Origin: Schistocerca nitens
Taxonomy: Eukaryota > Arthropoda > Insecta > Orthoptera > Acrididae
Assembly: GCF_023898315.1 (NCBI RefSeq)
Contig: NC_064614.1
Coordinates: 703,686,720-703,750,719 of the forward strand
Direction of reading: 5' to 3'
Length of the DNA: 64,000 nucleotides
The translations under genes and the position numbers were made by a program. Shown one piece after another: positions 34,815-46,800 of the stretch; position 1 is the stretch's first letter, and each line of letters opens with the position of its first letter. The notes under the pieces were generated by a model. That model was not told the origin of the DNA and ran no database searches. It was given only the letters and a program-made list of their open reading frames with translations.

Positions 34815-37800
34815 TGTCACTGATGGATTGCAGAGATTGTAGACATCAGTTATGTGTTAAAACGAAATTGTAGTGAACTTTATGTACCACATGGCCAGTT
34901 GTTGGATATGGGTTTCCAGCTGATGGACAGCAACAATGTCATCAGTGCTCACTTCCTGTTCACGATGTTTAGAAGATTGTAAGTGCTCCAGTTCCTATTG
35001 GTTCAACAGGAAGGCAGCAGTCTGTATCAAAGGAAGATGCTGAAGCAGTGGAACACATTTTTAATTCATTGACTGGCTAATTTCAGTACAAAACAGTGCA
35101 CAGAAGTTGTATAAATTGAAACCTTTAAGTCTTTGGACCTTTCCCATATATTTTGGAACCATTTAAAATGCTTGAAAATGGATCTTTTTCTCCTCTTTCA
35201 AAACTAAAATTGTGTTAAATAAGCCTAGGTTTTGATTTTTATGATCCTGTTATGTGATAATGTGGTAATAAAACAGATTTTATGTATGGCAAAAATTTCA
35301 GTTGTTTATAAAACCTGTTCAACCTAAAAGTGGAAGCTCTCCTTCTCAGGGAATGTGGAACTATGTGGTACAAATCAACAGAAAAAAATCGAAATTTTAT
35401 GGATTGGAAATTCTGAAAAAAAATTAAAATAAAATCCATGAAGTATGAAAAAGTTCAGAACACTATAGTAAAAGAACTTTGATAGATAAGTCTAAGTGGA
35501 GGATTTCTTTGTAATCATAAAGCAATTATCTTTCAAATAAAAAAAAAAACAACAAAATGTCTATAACTGTTCCAGACATACAGTATTTTAAAATTTTTTC
35601 CAAAATTTGCACCTTCAAAATGGTATGTGCAGTGTCATCTTTGGAGGGCTGTATCTCGGAGCAGAAATTTTTTTGGAGAAAACGAAAAATTCGTGTTCTT
35701 TACTTACTTTTACTTTTTAACATATGCCAAATTCGATAACATCCTGACTATGATGGTAAGATTTTTTCCTAACCTGCCTGAATTGATATGAACTATGCTA
35801 ACGATATTTTATCCAGTGTTCCTATGTTTTCCCACAAATGTGTTGTCTGCAATCTGTATTGTAGTTTTCAGTTGCCATTTACTTCCCATACACTTGAATT
35901 TAGAAACAATCTCACTTCTCATTAATTTTTCTTCTTTGTATACATTTAAAAATAAATGTTTCCTCACTCCTGTTAGTTCCTGCCTTTCTCCATTTCATAC
36001 AATGACATCCAGTCCTCCCTTAACAGTTACAGTGAAACCATATGTTCCCTGAAGACTTTAGTTCATAAGTAATTCTTCTTTATGTATTGCCAAATTTCAG
36101 ATAGATGAGGGTTTTAAACATTGTAATCATGTTTACATCAATAAGTGTAATAACAATAAAGTGTGTAATTTTCTTTTATGATAAGCATCCGATTCCACCC
36201 GTCTGCTTTGACCCACGACGGAAATGACCATTCACAACAACTCCCATATCGTGCCTATGACGTCATTACGTACGCATCACAACAAACATGAAAATAGATC
36301 GAAAAACGATCAAATGCATATTCATCAAAAAATGTAATGAAACTAATGGTACAGGCGGGGGAAGTTGGGGGTTTTTTGGTGGGGACAAACTAAAAATAAA
36401 CACACGCCACTAAACAAAATGAGAGAAACAATTAAACAAAACAACCACAACCTTCCCAAAATCATCTAAAAACAATATCCACTGGAATCTATCACTACCC
36501 TTGACCTATATAGGTCAACAGAAACTACTGATACCAAATCATAAAACCCAAAACTAGCACCACCTCCACAATCATTCCTACCTAAAAAAATAAATAAATA
36601 AATAAATAAATAAAAACCACCTACAACAACAAAATTGGAATCGAACATTTCCGTTGACCTGTATAGGTCAACAGAACTACCGATACCAAATCATAAAATC
36701 CAAAACTAGCACCACCTCCACAATCATTGCAACACAAAAAAACCTCAGAATCACACCCTACAACTAAAAAAACTACAACAAAACAAATCCTCTACAACAA
36801 AATCAAAAAACACCGACCACACCCCCACCCACTTACGTCCCCAAACCTTACCAACAACAACAACCCTTCCCACCGCCCCCTGGGGCCACAGCCAATGCTG
36901 CCCCCCCCTCCCCCTCCCCCCCCCCCCACACACACACAAACCAAACTAACCCACAACTTCTGGCCTATACATCCTACTGACAGCCCTTAAAAATCCCCTA
37001 AAAATACAATAGCCCTCAGGGACACTTTTCTGCAAACAGTACTCATCTAAATGAGCCTGAAGGTTAGAAGAGCACCTCTTCCCCCTCCCAATGACAGACT
37101 TAACAGCCCCCCCCCCTCCTTTCAAAAACCCCTCTATAGTAGTAGTACAGGCGCCAATCTCATAATTCTTAAACTCAACACTGTGGTTCACTACTAAATG
37201 CTGGTACCCCTGCTGACCCAACCCCTTAGAAGAAGAAAACACGTCTGAAACTATAGTGCTACCCACTTCTGCATATTCCTCAGTCAAACCCACAAACTCC
37301 CTCTCTGTACGCCCCTCAACAACCCTAAAAACACATTCTGAACGCCCAGCCCCCAATACCACGGACCCCCACACCCATAAACCAACCACGGGCTTACCCC
37401 TCGCATACTTTCTCCTCCCAAACTGTGACTCATCAATCTTTACAACCACCCCAGGCCTACCCCACTTACCCCTGTATTTAATATATTCAGAACAAATCTC
37501 ATGACAAGAAGAATACCAATCAAGCACCATCCTCTCACTAACATCCACCTCATGCACACAAAAACTGTGAGAGGATTGATAGCAAAAATGATAACTCATC
37601 AACACAGTGTCACGCATGGCCAACCTAGACTTCTCGAACCAGGAACCTCGCCGTATAGAGCGCCATAGGTTATCCCTATGACATCTCCACATGTAGCTGT
37701 CCCTGGTCTGAGACGCCTGAACTTTGGTAAGCCTCATGTCTTTTCCACACACCAAACATCTCATCACTTCCGCCAAGAGACCGAACAGCTGCAAGAACTT

Positions 37801-40800
37801 AATAAGTGACAACGCACTGTCACTCATAAGTCCCCACAAACGAAAACTGTTTATCTTCTGTGTCATATCCATACCTAACAAAGACATAATAGCAATTATC
37901 TAAAGAATTCGCACGCAACGAACCGAAAACTGTCAAAATATTCCACTAGACTCGCAGTCAGCACAACAACAAAACCCATCAACGTCTACCACTCGAATGA
38001 ACCCAATACGACACATAACACGCCACCCACAAACACCACCACAGAGCACAACCAACCACAACAAAACGCCACCTACAAACACGCCACAAGCACAAACTAA
38101 ACCCTCAACACCACACATCACGCAACCCACAAACACACCACCAGAGAGCACCACCGACTGCATGAACACGACACCTACAAACACGCTCACGAACTAAACT
38201 TCATACCGTCGTGACATGACATGCCACAACAGCCTTACGTCAATCGTCAAAGCCGATGGGTGGAATTGGTCCCTTCTGTTGACCCAGTTTCTCATCTTGA
38301 TTTATCAAATACCTCAGTAGTTAATATAAAGTACTAGTTGTGATAAATGTAACTTTCCATCATATTCTGGTGAAACATAGGAATTATATCTTGATGATGG
38401 CCAATTCGTCAGAAGATGGGAGGTGGCACTCATTGAAACATCATTTCATTTTTATGAAATCTACTAATTTTATATTAATTCAGCTCACTGGGAAATATGG
38501 AGTTCACAGGAGAGGTCCTTCCTTTGTGCTGTCCAAATAAATACATGGAAATGTGTTTGAGTCCTAATCTGGCACACATCTTTAACTTGTCACATACGAC
38601 CAAACACAGTGTATACTCTTCAGGGAGTGACAAAATTCTTTCGCAGTAAAAAGCATGAACGTGATTCATTAGGTAGTATAGCTGGTAACTTTTTCCTGAT
38701 CCATGTATTTCTAGTTTATAGTTGCTCATACATTATGTTTGTGAGTACCAGTACGATTTTACTAACTCCTAGAAATTTTGATGGGTCATTCCATACTAAG
38801 TCATCCAGGGCCCTACACCCAGTTGTCATAGATGTTTACGAAAATTTATATTTGAATTGTATGCATAAAGACAAGAACATATTCAAAGTTTCATCCAATT
38901 GTAAGAATTAGTTTTTGAGTTACCACCGTTTAAAGTTTTAGGCTAATTGTATTTCCAAAGGCAATTAAGATGTAACAAAAGCATGCATGTGTTTACAGAA
39001 TTTGAAGCAAAATCATTAGTTTTGAAGCTAGAGCCTAGAAATTTTCACTATTTTGTTCTAAATTAAACACTGAAACTGATAGATCTACAAAAATCCGATT
39101 TGGGTCATTCCATGTCAGTTCAACCTGGGGCTCCAGCACATAGTCTCAGATTTGACTGAAATTCAGTAGACTAATTCTACAATATGTGGAACACTTGTGT
39201 GCAAACTATTAGTTTCCCCTGCCAGATAGTTCCAGAATTATGACATGTGAAAGAAGGTGGTGTGACCTGGAAATTGCAAACCGCATCTGGCAATCTATCT
39301 TCAGACCCAACTTCAGGTCTTATTAACTTTGGAACTATTCCACACAGTCCAGTGAAATTTTTACAACCCAGTAACATCCATTTAGAGAACACACTACATG
39401 AATCAAAACATCAGCAACATATTTCTGAGGGAATATAAAAAATTCCAAAATGTGATTAAAAAGTAGGTACACATTGTAGGTGTCCTCTATGCCAAATATA
39501 ATTCACTCAAAAAGGGTGTAAATTTTTTGTGGTATGCTTAATGTGGCCTAAACACACACAGAACTCATCATGCCCATATCAGTCACAAAAACTGAGTTAC
39601 ATGCACACGAAAATACAAAAATTTGAAAAATTACCTGAAAAACATGGATTTTCGAAGTGTGGTAACACAAAAGGGACAAGTGGTATCCAAGCCAAATTTC
39701 ACACACTGCATAAGTAGACCATTATGATATATATCTCAAAATTTCAGCATGTCATTGCAAGACATTTGTGTACAGTGGAAGTTGACAGATGTATTTGGTG
39801 ATGTGGCCATTGTTCCACAACACAATTTTGTAAAAGCATATCGTAAACTGTTCTGCCTCTTCTTATCCTCTCCCACAACTGTTTAAACACTAAGCAACAA
39901 CATATAGACAGATTAACACAACCTATCATTAATGTTTACTGCACCTCAACAGCTAAAAACCAGTCGATTGTACTTCAAACAAAAGTTCTCCCTCACTTTA
40001 GCTACTGTACTCTGTACATTGAGTGGCAAATTGTACTGTCTTCCTGACACTGTGGTAGGAACTGGAACTGTCATAAGAATACGTTCAAAAGGAATCCAAC
40101 ACCTGTCTGGCAAACGTGGCCAGTGAAATGATCTTGCTGGTCCTGCTGGTGCCATGAAGTTCACAAATACATCACCTTCTGCTTCACAGCACTCTGCAAC
40201 ACATCCTAAGTACCATTTGTCATCATAAATAGCAATAACATAGCAACCTGGTTGTATGTTGCTGCTTTTGTTTCTGAATCCTGAGTCAGACACACTGTGA
40301 AGACACATGTTGTGCATGAACCTATAGTTATAATCGGACAGTCTGCTCACCTGCACATAGTCAGAGTCCGCTGGAGAGAAGTGATGATGGCTCCCTGTGC
40401 CTGCAACAGTTTTAACGTGTTTTAGTCTGCTTTTTAGCAACTCTTCGACTGATTTCACCTCATCTTTCGATTGTATGCCAGAGATATTTTTCTGTACCCA
40501 GGTAAATAATTCAAGAGGTGTTAGAATGTGACCTTCTGTAGGGTGCTGCAGACTAGCTCGTGATGCCATGCACTTAATGGTAGCATCAGTACCATCACAT
40601 ACATTTTTACCATGACTTGTTGCGTAAAAATTCCATTCTGCGAGAATCTGAAAAACATGGTAATGCATGCATAAATTTTTGAGATTTTTACAGTTTTTGT
40701 ACTGATTAGCTGCCCCATCACTGAAGTATTTTGCAAAATGTATGTGAGGCAGCTTGTTTTTCACATATGAATGACAGTGTGAATGTGGGCATGAACTCCA

Positions 40801-43800
40801 ATGGCATCATGAATTAAACAGTCACTAAAAATGCACAGGTTCATGACAGACACATCACCTGATTCACCTCTATAGTAAATCGCAAATGGCTGGAGAGTTG
40901 CTTGACTGTTGTCCCAATGATATCCTTGGATGGCATCTTGAACTATAAATGCATAATTTTCAGAAAAGTCTAGTATTACTATAATTTCATCTTGTTTCAA
41001 ATTATCCTTACAAAACTGGAGATAAGCTGATTGTGCTGTTGCTGTGAAGCTGTGTGTGGTCAGTTTGTCCGGTTTTTGACAACACAACAAAAATCTTCCA
41101 CTGTACTTTGCTTTGTTTCAAGACTTGTGCATGTGTGTCCATTGGTTGTAAGAAACAAGTTCATCGTCATCCATAAGGAGTTCACCATACAGTTTGTTAT
41201 TCATGTGTTCTTCAAGATTTGCCTTACCAGGACACTTTTCACACCTGTGTATCATGCACTGGTTGGAACTGACGTCACACACTAGCAGCTTCATTGCACC
41301 TTTGTAATTCAGACCAGAATCCTTTATAGCAGCAAACATCAACTTAGCATTTTGATGGGTCTCTCATACAGAAACATTGTGCACTTACAGGCACAACTTA
41401 TTTTGGCTGAAGATTGAAAAAAGATGATAAACCTACTTTGGTATTGGGATACTTTTACTTGAATTCTACATATAGTTCTTATATGTTGCATAGCAACAGA
41501 CGTTTTTTGCATCTGTACACGTACATTTCCCATTTTCACCGTTACAGTCTTTTTTTTCCAGGCATTATTCGGCTGTAGTCATTATTTTCATAAAACTCCG
41601 ACACTAGCACCTTCATTTTTGAACTCAATTGCTTACCCTGAGCTTGCTGAAGTTGTGGAAGCACTTGGGTTGCTTTTATTTTCCTAGCTTGCTTTACCAT
41701 GTATGTAGAAACATTGAATTCCTTTGCAGTGTAGTCAGTAGACCAGCTGGAAGGTGCAAGGGTAAGAATAGCTACTTTTTTCTGGTGTGTGGATATGGCA
41801 CGTTTTTCTTTCAAATCATGCACAATTTTGTCCAAAGCAGAGCATTTCTGGCATGATTTCTGTTCCTTTGGAGCAGATAGTTCTTCCTCTTCCACCTTTA
41901 GTGTGTCAGCTAATTTGTGTTTTATTTCCATTTGAGCTTCTTGTGGTTTTCTTCTACCATAGCTGGGCTTGTCTCTTTTCCCAACTTTGTGTGTCTTCGT
42001 GGGAGACAAACCAAGAGCAGTCACTGAAGTATTTAATTGCTCATCCGTTGTGGTTGTAGGTGGCTGACACTCTTCGTCACTGTCATGTAAATTATCAGAA
42101 TATTCTTCATTTTTTAGCAGTGTAACACACCTGGAACATAACTTTTTGTCCTGGTTTCATGTTAAGTCCCATGCACTAATTCACATTCAATACTGATTTG
42201 ATATCAATTTCTCTGTGGCTACACTTCACTGTCTTCTTATGAATCTGAAATGGATCAAAACAACTTCTTTGTAGGAAAAAATACTTATCCAAAAACGCTT
42301 TCATATGATGATAACAAACACTAAAGTTTCCTGGAACTGTACTTCTTGTGCCCACAGGGTGTATCCTGGATCTCCATAGCAACAAATCTTAGTCCCATTC
42401 ATCCAGATCATTCAGTACAAAGCGAATGCCACATTTTGTTCCATATGTTGTTTTATGACATTCAGATGCTTGTGCTCTACCAATTCTGCAACTTGTTTGA
42501 ACAAAAGCACCACTAGTACACTCCTCTGCCTCCATACTGACTTTCCACAACAGTACTGACCAGTCTGAACTAGAATCTAAAAAGCAGTAGTAACTTGTAA
42601 TTGTTGCTTGTTTCCTTTGTTGTTCCTGCCTAACAATGACTCATTCTCTCCCTGAAAACTACCATTGTTTAACTTTCTGTTGCCTAATGGTTCCCAACAA
42701 TTGCTGCAGCTTTATCTGAAACAAGCTGTCTGCATCATCACTGTTACTTGCTAAATCATGTTAAAAGAAATGTAACCAAATACATCTCTGTCAATTTTTA
42801 TTATATACAAATGCCTTGCAATAACAAGTTGAAATTTTGCCACATATTATATTACAGTCTACTTATGCATTGTTTGAAATTTGGCTTGGATATCACTTGT
42901 CCCTTTTGTGCTACCACACTTCGAAAATCAATGTTTTTCAGGTAATTTTTTAAATTTTTGTATTTTCGTGTGCGTGTAACTCTGTTTGTGTGACTGATAT
43001 GGGCAAGATGAGTTCTGTGTGTGTTTAGGCTACTTTAAGCTTAACACAAAAAAATTTATACTCTTTTTGAGTGAATTATATTTGGCGTAGAGGACACCTA
43101 CGATGTGTACCTATTTTTTAATTAAATTTTGGAATTTTTTTATTTTCCCTTAGAAATATGTTGTTGGTGTTTTGATTCATAGTGTGTATTCTCTAAGTGG
43201 ATGTTACTGTGTTGTAAAAATTTCACTGGCCTGTGCGGAATAGTTCCAAAGTTATTAAGACCTGAAGTTGGGTCTGAAGATAGATTGCCAGATGCGGGTT
43301 GCAATTTCCAGGTCACGCCACCTTCTTTCACAAGCCATAATTCTGGAACTAATTGACAGGGGAACTTAAAATTTTGTACATGAGTGTTCTACACTTGGTA
43401 GCATTGGTGTGCTAAATTTCAGCCAAATCTGAGACTATCAGCTGGAACATTTTCTCATATTGGTTGAATTGATATGGAATGACCCATTTATAATGTTTAT
43501 TCATATTGAAGAACTGTACTGAACTCAAAATATTGTTAATTTCAAAATTGTGACATAGCTGTAGAAAATTATGAATAGCTAAAATCTCTCTCCAAGTAAC
43601 CCAATACAACCATGTATTTTTGGATACAGCATAATATTACCTTTCAAATGGTCAAAAAATTGTTGGGGTTCTGAGTTGTAACAATTTTATAACAAATTGA
43701 AGTTTAATTTTGTAATTTACTGAGTAAAATACATGTTTGAGACAATAATTAAATATTTGAAGTCAATACAACTATGAAAATACCAGATGAACTCAAGTTT

Positions 43801-46800
43801 TATGTATCAATTATTTTAAAATAAAAGATACATACATTGAGAATTTTTCAAATTAGGTTTACTTACATTTGAATACAAGAGTTGGCAATTATTTGTTTTC
43901 AAACAAATCCTTTGTACAAAGATGTTTTGATGACTTTAAAGTTTAATAGATGGGCTGGTGGAACAGGTCGTTTGTCTTCTTTTTGAGGCCAAAAGATAGT
44001 TTCTGCTGGTCTGGTGCATAAAAAGAATGTGATAGTCCCCTCCTTCTTCATTGGAACCCAGAATCATTCCTATCCACCAGTTTTGCTCATAAATGCATGC
44101 AATGAAAGAATGTAGGTTAGGTTTAATAGTTGGGATAGTCACAAATATATTTTGTTTCAACAAAATTTCCCCGTCTGAACTCACTCGTTTGGCTCTAATT
44201 TCTTCGCAAGAAGCTGATTAAAAATAATGGAAACTTCTTGTACCTGGTATTGTTTGACCCATTTGAAATCTAGTTTCAAGCATTGTTCTTTTAGTTTCAA
44301 TTTCTTATTACTTTAAAAAGAAAAAATATATTTTTGAGAATAAACTTTTGCAAAAATTGTACATTTGTTCAGCATTTATTATCTGCTCACTTTGCCTACT
44401 GCTCTGCAAGTTTTTTTTTTTGTAATAGCTCTCTTGGCTGTGCCCCCGATCCCATCGCATGTTGTTTTACCATGACTTGTAGCATGAAATGACCAGTTTG
44501 CATTTAATTTAAAATCTTTATAATGAAAACATAAATTTATCATGTTTTTAAAGTTTTTGTACTGAGCACTGCAACCATCTGTAAAATACTCAGTTTGGTC
44601 AACATCAGGAAAGTTTTGTTTTATGAAATCTATGGTTTCTTTCTTGTACTGAATATACAAATGGTACATCATGTTTTAGATCGTCTGAAATGAAACACAA
44701 TGATGTTTCTCTTGAGGTGGAATCTTCATTTTTTTAAAAATCACTACTGGATGAACTGAGCAGCTCGAAGTGGCCCCAGTGGTAGGATTGCACTTCATTT
44801 TGCAGAATGAAGTTACAGTTTTCTGCAAAATCCATAAGAACTAAAACCTCATTAAATGTCAAATTTTCTTTTCTCTGTTTCATGTAAGAGTTTTGAGTTT
44901 TTGTGATGTAAGTGTGAGGTATCAGAGATTCAATTTCTTTTTAAATAGTAAAAGCAGTAAATTCCTTGCAAGGTAGTAGCATCGTTTGTAAAGTCATTCT
45001 GCCATCACTTGAAACCCACTGCGAAAATTTAATGTCTTCATCTCCATCTTAGTCTTCTAGTATTTCTCTTAGATGTAGCTGCAATGATTCACTTGTTTTT
45101 GGGCACACATCACAATGTCTTAACATACAGTCCCTGTTTTGTCTACCACAAACCAATTTGTTCATCATAGTGTGTATTGATTCTTTATCATGCTGTTTCA
45201 GAGCATTTCATAAAAGCTCAACATTTTGGTGGTACAAGCAAGCACACATACTGTGAGTTCCAGGTGAACCAGAAAGCTCACACCATTTTGGTCTCAAGGA
45301 GCAAAATTTGGAAAATCAAATTTTAATATTTGAGTGTTTTTCTTTAAATGCAATAAATAGTTCCTTTAAGATGCATAAAAGAATTCTTTTTGTCTTGTAT
45401 TTTTTTTATCTAACTTTGTCTTTAGCACCTGGCAGCATGTAAGAAAATTCATCATCTTCATAAAACAATTGGACAGTGTCTGTTGTTTCTTGGGGAAGGG
45501 TTCCGCCACGTTTGGGTTCTGTCTAAACCAAAATACCTTTCTCTTTTGCAAGCGTTCTGGCTTTTCACACGAAATATTCTGATACGTTATATTTTTCCGC
45601 TGCTTTTCTGTGAGACCAAGACTTTGGAGTGATTGTTAATCTCTGTATTTTTTCACATGTGGTTAAGTTTATCTTGAGTTTTTCCTTCATAGTAACCACT
45701 AAATGATAAAGATCCTCAATTTTGCCTTCAGTTCGTTACCTTGAGTTGTACTGTCAGCTTCACTTGAATCATTGGATTCTTGTACTTTCAAAACAAATGA
45801 AAACTTTTTTAACCTGCTTCTCTTGTTTTTTTAAACTTCTTTTTAGCATATTTTTTTCTTCAGTTGGGTAAATAATGACTGAAGTTTAAGTGGTGTCACA
45901 TCCAACCCTAAAAGAGTTTCATACAACTTTTCTCTTTCTACTACTCTTTTTTGCATTATTTAATTCACCTGCATTTGCTTCGTCACTTCCAAGTAGAGCA
46001 ATACCTTCATGATCTAAAGTAGGTGTTGCCTCTTTCAACAGTTTTCTACATGTACTGCGCAACAGCTTTCCTGGCACTAAAATAATGTTCTTATTTTCCT
46101 TAACATATTTTGGTTTTTCCAGAGTAGTTATCCTCAAATCTTTCTTCTTTGTTAAAGGTACAGAACGTTTCTTAAATGGATCACAACAGGATTTTTGGTT
46201 CTTTTCAAAATATTTCTTTAGACAACCTTTCCGAAATTAAATAAGTGTTTTTGCTTTTTGTCAGTGAAGTACTTTCACATGAAACATTTAGTAATGAACC
46301 TACTGAATACTTAAAATTAGTTTCATCTTTACTTGAACTTGCTCTTATCTCCATGGCAAGAAACACACACAAAACAAAGTTTTAAAAATTAAATTATAAC
46401 TGTGTTTATATAACAATTTTTTAAAATGTCATTAAGCACAAAACACCAGGTAGTTAACATGAACAGAGCAAAATGCACACTGATAGACTTGCAGTACAGG
46501 CAGGCTGTAGGAGAGCGAGGGTTTCATGTCCTGGCTTGAATTTCATGTCTTGACGGAAGACAGCAGGCAGACAGCTGACTGGTGAATTTTTCATGTGCAT
46601 TCTTGCATAGTACTACTGCCTTATCTGAACTTCAACACACTTACCATGACTCCAAAAATGTATGTTTCTTCAGCTAAATAAAACAAAAAAGATAAATTAC
46701 AACTACAGTAAAGTCTTTGCCCCAATTTAAAAATACATAACAAAAAATGTACCAATAAATTACTTTTTTAAGTAGCTGATCTTCCAAATTATAGTTTTAA

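Larger units (their letters stand above)
28289..35801 (+). mobile_element. long-TIR DNA transposon, copy 1 (Sola-like family?)
   Basis: About 28289-28845 on the left is an imperfect inverted repeat of about 35300-35801 on the right (shared ttcaggcagg, atagtc…gatgttat, catatgttaaaa, attttctccaaaaaaatt, gaaagataattgct). The left end (gggcataatccgcatcacttc) is a decayed form of the GGGTCATTCCATATCAATTC end seen in copies 2 and 3. The transposase lies on the plus strand. A 3.7 kb non-LTR element interrupts it. I could not confirm a target duplication, so the outer ends are approximate. Confidence 0.75.
36176..38284 (-). mobile_element. Merlin DNA transposon with intact transposase ORF
   Basis: Imperfect terminal inverted repeats: left ccgattccacccgtctgctttgaccc (36187-36213) against right gtcaaagccgatgggtggaattgg (38247-38270). 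Family identity with the 27675 element supports Merlin. The flanks aattttctt (36167-36175) and cagtttctc (38285-38293) match at 6 of 9 positions, a possible worn duplication, so the ends are approximate. It contains the transposase 36946-37887, repeated palindromes at 36501-36671 and low-complexity A/C-rich flanks. Confidence 0.8.
39102..43485 (-). mobile_element. long-TIR DNA transposon, copy 2 (nested in copy 3)
   Basis: Starts GGGTCATTCCATGTCAGTTC and ends …GATATGGAATGACCC. TIRs of 618 and 629 bp (39102-39719, 42857-43485) are similar over their whole length. A 4-bp duplication ATTT flanks it (39098-39101, 43486-43489). The uninterrupted copy-3 right TIR shows the pre-insertion site as a single ATTT in ttATTTATAATG. 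Minus-strand transposase relic at 39946-42150. Size 4,384 bp. Confidence 0.93.

Noticed and set aside
28285-35805. Target duplication for long-TIR copy 1
   Set aside because: Candidate flanks catt and cgat do not match and the termini are decayed; ends left approximate.
36727-36990. Proline- and threonine-rich plus-strand open frame of 87 codons
   Set aside because: It crosses A/C-rich low-complexity sequence antisense to the Merlin 3' region; composition alone explains the open frame.
36946-37887. Merlin transposase as a domesticated host gene
   Set aside because: It still sits between recognisable Merlin inverted repeats and is antisense in an intron, so a transposon gene is the simpler reading.
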